A stretch of 64,000 nt of DNA. Source: Streptomyces chartreusis NRRL 3882. Its GTDB lineage: Bacteria; Actinomycetota; Actinomycetes; Streptomycetales; Streptomycetaceae. Positions 10,460 through 22,300 of this stretch are shown here, one piece after another (within the stretch, counting starts at the first letter, position 1; each line of letters starts with the position of its first letter). The stretch is from NCBI RefSeq assembly GCF_900236475.1, contig NZ_LT963352.1:2728001-2792000 (forward strand), read 5' to 3'. The notes beneath the pieces were generated by a model. The model did not search any database. It saw nothing but the letters and a program-made list of their open reading frames with translations, and was not told where the DNA came from. The translations under genes and the position numbers were made by a program.

Positions 10460-11638
10460 TCACCGGAAGATGCCCGTGTGGCCGAGCGAGTAGCGGCCGG
10501 GCTGCGGGTAGACCGCGAGGCCGTGCGGGCCGCTGCCGACGGGGATGCGGGCGAGCTGGGTGCCGGTGCGGGTGTCGATGGCGTACACCTCGCCGTCGTA
10601 GCGGCCGGACAGCCACAGCACCTTGCCGTCGGCGGACACACCGCCCATGTCGGGGCTGCCGCCGTCGGGCAGCTGCCACTTCCTGGTCAGCTTGCCCTGG
10701 GTGAAGTCGAAGACGGAGATCGTGCCCTCGCCGCGGTTGGACACGTACATCTCGCGCGAGTCCCGGCTGACGTACAGGCCGTGGCAGCCCTTGCCGGTGG
10801 GCATCAGGGTGGGCTCGGTGAACTTGTCGCCGTCCAGGACCCACATGCCGTGGGCCATCATGTCGGCGATGTAGAACTTCTTGCCGTCGGGCGAGACCTT
10901 CACGTCCTGCGGCATGGCGCCCTCGAACGGCAGTCGCTGCTGTCCGACGACCTTCATCTTCTCCGTGTCGACCTTGAGCAGTTCGCCGCTGAACTCGCAG
11001 GAGACGATGAAGTAGCGGCCGTCGAGGGAGAAGTCGGCGTGGTTGACGCCGTAGCAGGAGACCGGGACCGTCTTCCTGCGCTTCATGGTGTGCGGGTCGC
11101 GGAAGACCAGTTCGCGGTCGAGGGAGGCCATGACGACGGCGTACTTGCCGTTGGGCGTGAAGTAGAGGTTGTACGGGTCGTGGACCTCGACCTCCTTGCC
11201 CGCCTTGCCGGTCTTGGGGTCGATCGGGGTGAGGGTATGGCCGCGGTTGTTGTTGACCCAGAGCGTCTTCAGGTCCCAGGAGGGGACGACGTGCTGGGGC
11301 TGCCGGCCCACGGGGATCGTCTCGATGATCTCGTACGTCTTCGGGTCGATGACGGAGACCGTGTCGGACTCGGTGTTGGGGACGTAGACCCGGGACGGGA
11401 AGTCCTTGACCACGGGGGACAGTCTGTTCGGGCGGTCGGCCGCGTACACGTCCTCGGGGTCGAGGACGGGCGGCATCCCGGGCAGCCCGTCGACGGGCTT
11501 CTTCTCGCGCGGCGCGGGCACGGCGGCCTTGGTGCCGCGTGTCTCGGAGGGCCGTTCCCCGCCCTCGGTGCCGCAGGCGGCGAGGACGGCGAGGGCGACG
11601 CCCGCGACGAGGGCGCTTTTGACAAGGTGGCGGTGCAT
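10460..11638 (-). CDS. YncE-like beta-propeller lipoprotein
   Basis: The 392-residue precursor starts with a short basic region, a hydrophobic segment and the lipobox LAVLAACG, so it should be lipid-anchored outside the membrane. The mature part shows repeated blades of the form RVYVPNTESDTVSVIDPKT, KTLWVNNN, GRYFIVSC and KVLWLSGRYDGEVYAIDT, typical of a seven-bladed YVTN/lactonase-like propeller. Such proteins bind ligands or act as surface scaffolds; no catalytic residues can be assigned. ATG 11638 is preferred because it places the signal peptide properly. Confidence 0.83.
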   Translation of the reverse strand: MHRHLVKSALVAGVALAVLAACGTEGGERPSETRGTKAAVPAPREKKPVDGLPGMPPVLDPEDVYAADRPNRLSPVVKDFPSRVYVPNTESDTVSVIDPKTYEIIETIPVGRQPQHVVPSWDLKTLWVNNNRGHTLTPIDPKTGKAGKEVEVHDPYNLYFTPNGKYAVVMASLDRELVFRDPHTMKRRKTVPVSCYGVNHADFSLDGRYFIVSCEFSGELLKVDTEKMKVVGQQRLPFEGAMPQDVKVSPDGKKFYIADMMAHGMWVLDGDKFTEPTLMPTGKGCHGLYVSRDSREMYVSNRGEGTISVFDFTQGKLTRKWQLPDGGSPDMGGVSADGKVLWLSGRYDGEVYAIDTRTGTQLARIPVGSGPHGLAVYPQPGRYSLGHTGIFR

Positions 11639-11745
11639 TGCACCATTTAAGGTCTGCTTCACGGGGAAACCGGTGATTCGCCCGATCGGCGGCCAGGCGA
11701 GCCGTCGCAGGTCACACCCCTCGTCGAGGCCGGCCGGGACGGTTC

Positions 11746-12387
11746 TCAGCGGTCGTTGACCCGCATCTCGAACCACGTGGTCTTCCCGCGGGGCAGCAGA
11801 TCGACCCCCCAGCGGTCGGCCAGCTTGTCGACGAGGAACAGCCCCCGGCCACTGATGTCGAGCTCCTGGACCGGCATCAGACAGGGCAGTCCCCGGGACG
11901 GGTCACGGACCTCGACGCGCATCCAGCCGCGGCGCCGGTGCAGACGCAACCCGAAGACCCGGGCGCCGGTGTGGCGTACGGCGTTGCCCACCAGCTCGGA
12001 GACGAGTAAAACCGCTTCCTCGGTGGTCTTGGGGGGGAGTCCCCAGTGGCGCAGGACCACGACCTGGGTCAGTCGTCTGGCGGTGGCCGCGGACTCGGGG
12101 CGGGACGGCAGGGGGACCTCCGCCTCCGTCGGATTGCCGTACAACTCCAGCGCCTTCAGCGCGCGTTCGTCCTCGACGGTCGGCGACCAGCGCGCCGCGG
12201 CCGCATGTGCGTGTCCCCGCGGCTGTTCCATACCCTCCAGCCCCGCCATGCCCCCATCATGGCCGCCCGGAGCGCCCCCGGGGGCCGTTCCCGGGGAAAA
12301 CACCCCCGGGAACGGGGTGCGGACCGGCGAGCCGACGGCATATGCCAAGGGCAGTTCGATATCGCCCGCAGCCCCTCTGACCTGCAC
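11746..12387 (-). CDS. RsbW-like ATP-binding regulatory protein
   Basis: The C-terminal ~130 residues are a compact GHKL (HATPase_c_2) domain: ELVGNAVRHTG supplies the N-box, followed by EVRDPSRGLP and GRGLFLVDKLADRWGV. This is the widely expanded Streptomyces family of anti-sigma kinase-like proteins that occur without their own sensor domain. The first ~70 residues are low-complexity Pro/Gly/Ala, so the start is uncertain: GTG 12387 as given, or ATG at 12249 or 12231. It sits upstream of the propeller lipoprotein gene with about 105 bp between them. Confidence 0.75.
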   Translation of the reverse strand: MQVRGAAGDIELPLAYAVGSPVRTPFPGVFSPGTAPGGAPGGHDGGMAGLEGMEQPRGHAHAAAARWSPTVEDERALKALELYGNPTEAEVPLPSRPESAATARRLTQVVVLRHWGLPPKTTEEAVLLVSELVGNAVRHTGARVFGLRLHRRRGWMRVEVRDPSRGLPCLMPVQELDISGRGLFLVDKLADRWGVDLLPRGKTTWFEMRVNDR

Positions 12388-12434
12388 TGACAGCCCGTTT
12401 CACGGCAACCGACGGAGATGCGCGACCGGGCACG

Positions 12435-12456
12435 CTTAAGGCTGCCTTAAGGCTGG
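12435..12456. promoter_or_regulatory. Tandem 11-bp repeat CTTAAGGCTGS
   Basis: CTTAAGGCTGC and CTTAAGGCTGG lie directly head to tail, 48-69 bp upstream of the GTG of the RsbW-like gene. An 11-bp period places both on one DNA face, so this is a plausible activator or repressor site. Confidence 0.45.
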
Positions 12457-12521
12457 CATAACCGCCCCAACGAGGGACCCGTATCAGACACGGCGTCAAG
12501 TGCAAGCCCTGCGCAGGAGTT

Positions 12522-13289
12522 TCAGAGGAACTTCGCCTTGCCCGGCCCCTCCTCCACGAAGCTGCGCATGCCGCGCTCGCGGTCCTCGGTGGCGAACAGG
12601 CCCGCGAACCAGTTCCGTTCGACCGCCAGGCCGGTGTCGATGTCCGTCTCCAGGCCCGTGTCGACCGCCTCCTTCGCGGCGCGCAGGGCGAGGGCCGGGC
12701 CCTGCGCCAGCTTCGCGGCCCAGGCGTGCGCCTGCGCGTACACCTCGTCGGCGGGCACGACCCGGTCCACCAGACCGATCTCCTTCGCCTCGTCGGCCTT
12801 CACCATCCGGCCGGTGAAGATGAGGTCCTTGGCCTTGGACGGGCCGACCAGGCGGGCCAGGCGCTGGGTGCCGCCCGCGCCGGGGATCAGGCCGAGCAGG
12901 ATCTCCGGCTGGCCGAGCTTGGCGTTCTCGCCGGCGATGCGGAAGTCCGCGCACAGCGCGAGTTCGCAGCCGCCGCCGAGCGCGTAGCCGGTCACGGCCG
13001 CGACGACCGGCTTGGGGATCCGGGCCACCGCCGTGAAGGAGTCCTGGAGGGCGCGGGCGCGCAGGACCATCGCGGTGTGGTCCATCGCCTGCATCTCCTT
13101 GATGTCCGCGCCGGCGGCGAACACCTTCTCGCCGCCGTACACCACCACGGCCCGCACGTCCTCGCGGCGCGCGGCGTCCTCGGCGAGTTCCTTGAGCCGG
13201 TCCTGCGTGGCGATGTCCAGCGCGTTCATGGGCGGGCGGTCGAGACGGAGCGTGCCGACGCCTTCAGCGACTTCGAGAGAGACGGTCAT
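12522..13289 (-). CDS. Enoyl-CoA hydratase/isomerase family protein
   Basis: A 255-residue crotonase-fold enzyme that would hydrate trans-2-enoyl-CoA in fatty acid breakdown. The oxyanion-hole segments are visible (KVFAAGADIKEM and GYALGGGCELALCADFRIAG). The second carries one catalytic Glu and GQPEILLGLIPGAGGTQRL the other. Both glutamates present supports true hydratase activity rather than an isomerase only. The ATG begins MTVSLEVAEGVG. It is monocistronic by appearance, with a terminator for the L,D-transpeptidase gene just upstream. Confidence 0.92.
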   Translation of the reverse strand: MTVSLEVAEGVGTLRLDRPPMNALDIATQDRLKELAEDAARREDVRAVVVYGGEKVFAAGADIKEMQAMDHTAMVLRARALQDSFTAVARIPKPVVAAVTGYALGGGCELALCADFRIAGENAKLGQPEILLGLIPGAGGTQRLARLVGPSKAKDLIFTGRMVKADEAKEIGLVDRVVPADEVYAQAHAWAAKLAQGPALALRAAKEAVDTGLETDIDTGLAVERNWFAGLFATEDRERGMRSFVEEGPGKAKFL

Positions 13290-13320
13290 AGGCAGCAGGT
13301 TAACGGGGGCTAACGGGTCG

Positions 13321-13350
13321 GGCCCTGGTGCGGTCCGTCACACCAGGGCC
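13321..13350 (-). terminator. Terminator after the first L,D-transpeptidase gene
   Basis: GGCCCTGGTG and CACCAGGGCC form a perfect 10-bp stem with a 10-nt loop just past the stop codon at 13368 in the direction of transcription. Confidence 0.75.
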
Positions 13351-13367
13351 TCGTCGTCAGGCCGGGA

Positions 13368-14600
13368 TCACTTCTTCCACTTCTCCCACGACATGTTCCA
13401 GCCGTTGAGCCCGTTGTCCGGGTCGACGATCCGGTCCTCGGAGTTCTTGACGACCACCACGTCGCCGACCATCGAGTGGTTGAAGAACCACGCGGCCGGC
13501 ACCTTCTTGTCCCAGCCGCCGCGCACGTCGCGCAGGCCGATGCAGCCGTGGCTGGCGTTGTAGTTGCCGAAGGCGCCGCCCGCCCAGTAATTGCCGTGCA
13601 GGAAGGTACCGGAGGTGGTGAGGCGCACGGCGTGCGGGACGTCCTTGATGTCGTACTCGCCGCCGTAGCCGACGGTCTCGCCGTTCATCCGGGTCACCGT
13701 GAGCATCTCGCTGATGACCATCTGGCCGTTCCAGGTCTCCATGCCGGGCTTGCCGGTGGTGACCGGGATCGTCTTGATGACCTTGCCGTCGCGCATGACC
13801 TTCATCGTGAGCTTCTTGGCGTCGACGACGGAGACCTGGTTGCGGCCGATGGTGAACTCGACCTTCTTGTCCTGCTCGCCGTAGACGCCGGGGCGGCCCT
13901 CGACGCCGTCGAGGCCGAGGTCGACGGTCACCTTGGTGCCGGGCTTCCAGTACTTCTCGGGGCGGAAGTCGAGCCGGTCGTTGCCGAACCAGTGGCCCTC
14001 GACGTCCACGGCCGGCTCCGTCTTGATGCGGATGGCCTTCTCGACGTCGTCCGGGTTGGTGATGCCCCGGCTGAAGCGGATGGAGAACGGCATGCCCACG
14101 CCGACCTTGGAGCCGTCCTCGGGGGTGAAGGTGCCGATGAAGGTGTTCTTCGGCGTCAGGGTCGTGAAGCCCGCGTCCTCCGCCGCCGTGCGGCCCTCGG
14201 AGTCCTTGGCGACCGCGTGGACCGTGTACTTGGTGGCGGCGGCCAGGTGGGTGGACGGCGTCCAGGTGGCGCCGTCGCCGGATATCTCGCCGTCGACCTT
14301 CTTGCCCTTGCCGTCCTTGACCACGACCTCGGTCAGCTTGCCCTTGGCGGCGGTCACCTTCAGCGCCCCGCTGGTGTCGACGGACTTGGCGCCGTCCTTG
14401 GGCGTGATGCCGACGACGGCCTCGGACTGCTTGCTCCGCGCGGCGTCCGCGTCCTTGCCCTGACCGGCGCCCGCGCCGGAACCGGAGCCGGTCCCCCCGC
14501 CGCCGCACGCCGTGACGGCGAGCAGCAGCCCGCCCAGTATCAGTGCGAGCAGCCCCTGCCTGCCGCCAACCGACGCCCCCGATATCGGTCGCCCGTTCAC
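13368..14600 (-). CDS. L,D-transpeptidase lipoprotein with Ig-like domains (Ldt 1)
   Basis: L,D-transpeptidases make 3-3 crosslinks between peptidoglycan stems and are beta-lactam tolerant relative to PBPs. The 410-residue precursor has a lipobox (LLLAVTACGG), a Gly/Ser-rich linker, two bacterial Ig-like domains (about 60-270) and a YkuD catalytic domain. Its HGNYWAGGAFGNYNASHGCI carries the active-site His and Cys, followed by GLRDV. GTG 14600 is chosen because AGGGGAG lies six bases upstream; the longer frame upstream lacks a signal. A paralogue lies immediately upstream, so the pair probably arose by duplication and serves the outer cell wall. Confidence 0.93.
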   Translation of the reverse strand: MNGRPISGASVGGRQGLLALILGGLLLAVTACGGGGTGSGSGAGAGQGKDADAARSKQSEAVVGITPKDGAKSVDTSGALKVTAAKGKLTEVVVKDGKGKKVDGEISGDGATWTPSTHLAAATKYTVHAVAKDSEGRTAAEDAGFTTLTPKNTFIGTFTPEDGSKVGVGMPFSIRFSRGITNPDDVEKAIRIKTEPAVDVEGHWFGNDRLDFRPEKYWKPGTKVTVDLGLDGVEGRPGVYGEQDKKVEFTIGRNQVSVVDAKKLTMKVMRDGKVIKTIPVTTGKPGMETWNGQMVISEMLTVTRMNGETVGYGGEYDIKDVPHAVRLTTSGTFLHGNYWAGGAFGNYNASHGCIGLRDVRGGWDKKVPAAWFFNHSMVGDVVVVKNSEDRIVDPDNGLNGWNMSWEKWKK

Positions 14601-14759
14601 GTTGTTCTCCCCTCCCAGGGCCTGGTCAGGCCCACCCCTGCGCGTCCCCCGCGCACCGGCGAATATTAACCACAAGGCGACGGGCTCCGGCGGCCTGCGA
14701 TTGTCACCGTTCAGTCCCAACTTCCACGGAACGTTGAAGCAACCCGCCCCCCGGTCGGG

Positions 14760-16004
14760 TCACTTCACCGCGCTGCCCGCCTTCCATGCGGTCCAGCCCA
14801 TGTTCCAACCTCCGAGCCCGTTGTCGGGAGCGACCTTCTTGTCGTTGCTGTTCACCACCTCCACGACGTCCCCGACGAGGCTGCGGTCGAAGAACCAGCC
14901 GGCCGGGGTGTCCGAACCGCCGCCCTTCACGTCGCGCAGCCCGACGCAGCCGTGGCTGACGTTGGTCCGTCCGAAGACGGTGCGGTGGGCCCAGTAGTTG
15001 CCGTGCAGGAAGGTGCCGGATTCGGTCAGGCGCATGGCGTGCGGGACGTCGGGGATGTCGTACTCGCCCTTGCCGTCGCGCTTCTTGAAGCCGACCGTGG
15101 CTCCGTTCATCCGGGTGACCTCGAGCATCTCGGTCACCACCATCTTGCCGTTGTACGTCGTGTTCTTGGGAGCCCCGGCCGTGACCGGCACGGTGGCGAG
15201 CACCTCGCCGTCGCGCCGCACCTCCATGGTGTGCCGGGCGGCGTCGACCACGGAGACCTGGCTGCGGCCGACGGTGAAGGAGAACGTCTTGTGCTGGAGG
15301 CCGTAGACGCCGGGCGCTCCCTCGACGTCCCGCAGGCGCAGGGCGACGGTGACCTGGGTGCCGGGTTTCCAGTACTGCTCGGGGCGGAAGTCGAGGCGGG
15401 TCCGGCCGAACCAGTGCGGGCGGATCTCGACGGCCGGGCGGGCGGTGACCCGCACCGCGCGTTCGACGGCGGCGCGGTGGGCGATCTGCCGGTTGAACTC
15501 CAGCGAGACGATCATGCCGGTGCCGACCGTGGCCCGGTTCTCCGGGCTGACGTAGCCGATGAAGCGCTCCTCCGGGACGTACGTCGTGAACGTGGTGTGC
15601 CGGGCGGAGCGGCGTCCGTCGCCGTCCACCGCCACCGCGTCGACCGTGTACTTGGCGGCCAGCGCGAGCCGCTCGTCGTCGGGCTCCCAGGTCAGTCCGT
15701 CGGCGGAGAGGTGCCCGGGCACCGGGGACTCCTGCGCGTCCTGCGAGCGGACGACCTTCACCGACTCCAGCCTGCCGTCGGGCACACGCACCCGCAGCTT
15801 CTTCCCGGGGCGCACACCCCTGCTGCCGTCGCCGGGCGAGACCCGGATGACGTCCTCGGGCGCCGGGGGCGCGCCGAACGCCCCGGCGATCCCGCCCACG
15901 TCGTCCGAGGTACAGCCGGTGGCCCCGGTCAGGAGCCCTGCCCATGTCACTACGGCGGCCAGCGCGGCCCTCGCGCGCCGCGCGCGCCCTTGTACGTGCC
16001 TCAC
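14760..16004 (-). CDS. L,D-transpeptidase lipoprotein (Ldt 2)
   Basis: A 414-residue paralogue of the preceding protein with the same plan: signal with lipobox-like GATGC, Ig-like domains (RHTTFTTYVPEERFIGYVSP, then GTQVTVALRLRDVEGAPGVYG) and a YkuD domain. HGNYWAHRTVFGRTNVSHGC supplies the catalytic His and Cys. The C-terminus ends in a similar Trp-rich NGLGGWNMGWTAWK tail, so both mature proteins share an extra motif after the catalytic domain. GTG 16004 is a best guess, since the ribosome binding site is weak. 159 bp separate it from Ldt 1, so the two may be co-transcribed. Confidence 0.88.
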   Translation of the reverse strand: MRHVQGRARRARAALAAVVTWAGLLTGATGCTSDDVGGIAGAFGAPPAPEDVIRVSPGDGSRGVRPGKKLRVRVPDGRLESVKVVRSQDAQESPVPGHLSADGLTWEPDDERLALAAKYTVDAVAVDGDGRRSARHTTFTTYVPEERFIGYVSPENRATVGTGMIVSLEFNRQIAHRAAVERAVRVTARPAVEIRPHWFGRTRLDFRPEQYWKPGTQVTVALRLRDVEGAPGVYGLQHKTFSFTVGRSQVSVVDAARHTMEVRRDGEVLATVPVTAGAPKNTTYNGKMVVTEMLEVTRMNGATVGFKKRDGKGEYDIPDVPHAMRLTESGTFLHGNYWAHRTVFGRTNVSHGCVGLRDVKGGGSDTPAGWFFDRSLVGDVVEVVNSNDKKVAPDNGLGGWNMGWTAWKAGSAVK

Positions 16005-16190
16005 GAGGTGCCCAACGACCGGTCGCGTCCCCGGGAAACGACCATGCCCGCCCCCGGGGAAACGTGAGTGCGACCCACGCTCTGGGCAGAACAGTGGGGA
16101 GGACGACGCGCAGGGGAGCCGCGACCCGGGCCGCAGCAGGACCGCACCCCTCTGTCCCCCGTCGTCCCACGAGCCGCGGGAGGCTGACAG

Positions 16191-18452
<2,262 letters not shown>

Positions 18453-18488
18453 GGCATCGTTTCGCCGGCCGGGGCGGCGCAGCGCTTC

Positions 18489-18516
18489 GGCCCGCCGACC
18501 TGGCGGTCGGCGGGCC
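18489..18516. terminator. Bidirectional terminator between glgX and the tetR gene
   Basis: GGCCCGCCGACC and GGTCGGCGGGCC form a perfect 12-bp stem with loop TGGC, between the converging stop codons of glgX (18452) and the TetR gene (18538). Confidence 0.85.
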
Positions 18517-18537
18517 GGTCCGCGCCTGGCCGGGCCG

Positions 18538-19218
18538 CTACGCCTGCGACGCCGGTGCGAGCGGGGCGGCGGGAGTCGACGACGCCGGAGTGCCGCGCCC
18601 GTGCTGGGAGTACGACAGGACGCCCGTGAGGACGATCCTGAGGACCTCGCGCAGTTCGATGTGGAGCGGCACGCGCCCGCCCGGGTTCTGTGACCAGCGG
18701 TAGAGCAGCCCCAGGTAGGAATCACGCAGGATGTTGCCGACCCGCATCGGGTCGATGTCGAAGGTGACCTCCCCGCGCTGGCGCCCGGCTTCGATGATGT
18801 TGGCGAAGACCTGGCCCGCGTAGGGCTCCTCGAGGAGTGGCTGGCCGGCCTTCACCCAGGCCTGGAGCATGGCGGCGGTGATCTCCCGCTCGGACTCGTT
18901 GAACTCCGCCAGTGCCGCCATGCAGCGCTCCAGGTGCACCGTCACATCGTCGTCCCGGGACCTCATCGACTCTTCCATGCACAGCTCCAGGCGCCGCTTG
19001 CGGGCCTCGGCCCAAGCGGTGACCAGGTCTTCCTTGCGCTGGAAGTAGTTGAAGAAGGTGCCCCGGGCCACGTCGGCGTGCTCGGCGATCTGGTCGATCG
19101 TGGTGCGGTCGTAACCCTGCTCCGCGAAGAGGGTCAGGGCAGAGGTGTAGATGCGGTCCCGCACCCGCTGCTTGCTGCGCTCTCTGCGCCCGAGGGGGCG
19201 GGCAGGTTCAGAGGCCAT
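18538..19218 (-). CDS. TetR-family transcriptional regulator of the PKS cluster
   Basis: A 226-residue repressor-type protein. Residues about 18-64 form the TetR helix-turn-helix (LFAEQGYDRTTIDQIAEHADVARGTFFNYFQRKEDLV). The rest is the helical ligand domain. The start at 19218 (MASEPARPL) has AGGA five bases upstream; a longer frame to 19287 would begin inside the promoter. It is the first gene inside the cluster's left border and lies downstream of the PKS in the same direction with 104 bp between them. A natural guess is that it senses the product or an intermediate and governs export or synthesis. It does not look obviously like an ArpA-type butyrolactone receptor, but this cannot be excluded. 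Confidence 0.88.
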   Translation of the reverse strand: MASEPARPLGRRERSKQRVRDRIYTSALTLFAEQGYDRTTIDQIAEHADVARGTFFNYFQRKEDLVTAWAEARKRRLELCMEESMRSRDDDVTVHLERCMAALAEFNESEREITAAMLQAWVKAGQPLLEEPYAGQVFANIIEAGRQRGEVTFDIDPMRVGNILRDSYLGLLYRWSQNPGGRVPLHIELREVLRIVLTGVLSYSQHGRGTPASSTPAAPLAPASQA

Positions 19219-19274
19219 GTGCTTCCTCGCCTTCTCACGTCGTTGTGCGGGCTCCCCCGGCCAGGAGAAAATTA

Positions 19275-19284
19275 TACCACGGTA
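19275..19284. promoter_or_regulatory. Inverted repeat TACC-AC-GGTA upstream of tetR
   Basis: A short perfect inverted repeat in an A/T-rich stretch 57 bp before the TetR start, the only AT-rich window in this intergenic region. It is a possible autoregulatory operator; the arms are short, so confidence is low. Confidence 0.35.
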
Positions 19285-19322
19285 CATCTATGAGTCATGG
19301 TCTTCGTTTTTCTGTGGTGACT

Positions 19323-22300
19323 TCAGGACGGGGACGCCACGGAAGCGGCGATCACGCCTATGGGTTCGCGGCCCAGCAACCGGGTGGCGGGTATGTCGAC
19401 ACCCGCCGTGCGGTGCAGGCGCACCCTGAGCTCGGCCGCCAGCAGGGAATCCAGTCCCAGGGTCCGCAGGGGCCTGCGCGGATCGAGCCGGGTCGCCGAG
19501 AGGCCGAGCACGGTGGCGGCCTGCTTCAGGACGTCGTCGGGTGTGGGGGCGTGCTCAGGGGTGGCGGCCGGGGGAGCCGGCACCGGGGCTTGCGCGGCGC
19601 GCGCCTCGTGGGCGGGCCCCACCGCTCGGCGACGCAGCCGTACGTCACGGAACTCCGCGATCGGACCGCCGTCCTCGCCCGTCAGCCACACGTCACAGCG
19701 CGCGTCGTCCGTACCGTCCGAGGGCGTGAAGCGGGCCACGCACCAGTGGTCCCGGCCGACTCCCGCCGCGTCCTGGACCTGGACGCGGCCGAAGGACACC
19801 GGCACGTAGCCGTCCGCCTCTCCCCCCGCGCCCGTGAAGTGCGGCCATGTGGCGAGCATGGTCAGCAGCCCGGCTTCGAGCCCGGCCGTCCCCGCGCCCG
19901 GCGAGCGGCGCATGCGAGCCACTGATTCACCTTCGGCGCACCACAGTTGCGCGACGGTGCGGAGCGCCGCGTCGACGGTGTAGCCGCGGCCCTGGGCGCG
20001 GCGGTAGAACTCCGCCGCCGGCACGTACCCGGTGCACCGGGTCAGGCCGGCGTCCAGCAGTTCCCGGCCGTGCGGTCCGGCCACCGCGCTCTGCCCGGCG
20101 GTGCGGTACCTGCCGGTCATGCACAGCTCACCGTCCCGGGTGCCGTCCACGGTGCGCAGCGTGGTGACGGTGAACACGAAACAGCCCCGCTGTGCGGCGG
20201 GCGCCAGGGACACGCGTACCGCGGCGTCGCGCGCCTGTGCCAGCTCCCAGGGCCGGGTCCCGAACTCGACGTCCTCCAGCACGCCCGCACCGCCCGGCGC
20301 GATGTCGTCCGCCGCCCGCAGGACGGCCTCTACGTAGAGCACCGGCGGTACGACGGCCGCGCCGCCCCGGGTGCGGACGCTCTCCCCCAGGTCGTCCAGG
20401 CCCAACTCGCGCAGTCCGACCTCCCGTACGTGCTCGGCCGGCGTGGCGGACGCCGCGGCGGGGGCCGGGACGGCAGCCGGTTCCCTCCTGAACTGTTCCT
20501 GGTCCCAGGCGTACGTCGGCAGCGGCACGCGGGGCGCGGTCCCCTGGAAGAAGCGGTTCCAGTCGATGCGCCCGCCGTGGGAGAAGAGCTGCCCGAGCGC
20601 CCGGGTGATGTTCTCGCCGTCGTCCTGGTGGCGCTTGAGGGTGGCGACGGCGGCCGGGGCGGCGCCCTGCTCGTCGAGGACCGCCGTGACGGACTGGACG
20701 AGCAACGGGTGCGGGCCGACCTCCAGGAACACCGTCTCCTCCTTGGCGGCCACCCGCACGGCCTCGACGAAACGCACCCGCTCGCAGAGGTTGTCCACCC
20801 AGTAGGCGGCGTCGAGTTCGGGTCCGTCGACCGGCTCGCAACGGGTGGTGGAGAACATCGCGGTACGGGCGGGCGACGGCGTGACGTGGGCGAGGGCGTC
20901 GGCCAGGTCGTCCCGCAGTTCCGTCATGTACGGGGAGTGCGACGCCACGTTGACCTTGACGGGCCGGCACGACACCCCTTCGGCCTGGAGGCGTTCGGCG
21001 ACCAGGTGCAGGGCGTGCGCGTCCCCGGCGAGGACGGTGCTCCCGGGGGCGTTCTCCGCCGCGACGCACACCGCGTCCCCGTAGGGCGCCGCGGCGTCCG
21101 CCGCGCTCAGCGCGTCGAGTTCGACGGCGAGCATCGCGCCGCGCCCTGCCAGGCGCTGCATCAGGGAGCTGCGCCGGCAGATGACCGAGGCGGCGTCCTT
21201 CAGCGACAGCGCCCCGCAGACCTGGGCGGTGGCCACCTCACCCATGCTGTGTCCGATACCCAGGTCGGGTTCGACGCCCTTGGCGCGCAGGAGCGCGGCC
21301 AGCGACACCTGCACGGCCCACAGCAGGGGTTGCACCACTGCGACGTCATCGGGGAGTTCCTGCGGGGGTGTGTCCTCGCCGTCGCCGGTCAGCAGGCCGA
21401 TGACCGACCACCCCAGTTCCTCCCGGACGGCCGCGTCGCATTCCGTCAGGGTCCGGCGGAACACCGCTTCACAGGCCAGCAGACGGCGGCCCATGCCGAG
21501 CCACTGGGAGCCCTGTCCGGGAAAGACGAAGGCGGTCCGGCGGTCGCCCGCGAATCCGGCGTCCGCCGTCCCTCCGTCCGGGGTCTCCTCGCCCGCGGCC
21601 AGGGCGCGCAACGCGGCGGCGAGTTCGTCGTGGGTGCGGCCGACGGCCCACAGGCGGTGGGGGTGGGCGTCACGGCGCGTCGCGGCGGTGTGGCAGATGT
21701 CGCGCAGCGTGAACGCTCGGCCCTCGGCGCCTTCCAGGAAGCCGGCGTAGCGCGCGGCGAGTCCGCTCAGGGCGGCCGGTGTGCGGGCACTGAGCAGCAG
21801 CAACTGCGGTCCTCCGGGAACGTCCGAAGCTCCGTGCGAGAGCTGCGCCGTGCGCGGCTCGGGCACGTACTCGCCGACGATCACGTGCGCGTTGGTGCCG
21901 GAGAGACCGAAGGAACTGACTCCCATGAGTGCGGCCGGGCCGCCCGGCACGAGCGAGGTGTTGCGCGTGACGCAGGCGAGGGCGGCGGCGTCCCCGGCCA
22001 GGACCGGGTGCGGCGTGCGCAGGTGCAGTGACGCGGGGATGGTGCGGTGCCGGGCGATGAGCACCGTCTTGATCAGGCCCGCGATCCCGGCGGCGGCTTC
22101 GGCGTGGCCGATGTTGGTCTTGACGGAACCGATGGGCAGCGGGCGGGACCCAGGCCGCCGTTCGTCGCCCAAGGCCGCTGCCAGGGCGCGCAGTTCGACG
22201 TCGTCCCCGACGGGGGTGCCGGTGCCGTGCGCCTCCACGTAGTCGAACTGGGCGGGGGTGATGCCCGCGCTGCGGCAGGCGGAGCGGATCATCTCGGTCT

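Noticed and set aside
20937..20946. Predicting the extender unit from the AT motif VASH
   Set aside because: VASH resembles the methylmalonyl type, but the motif is not reliable for iterative PKSs, so no extender is claimed.
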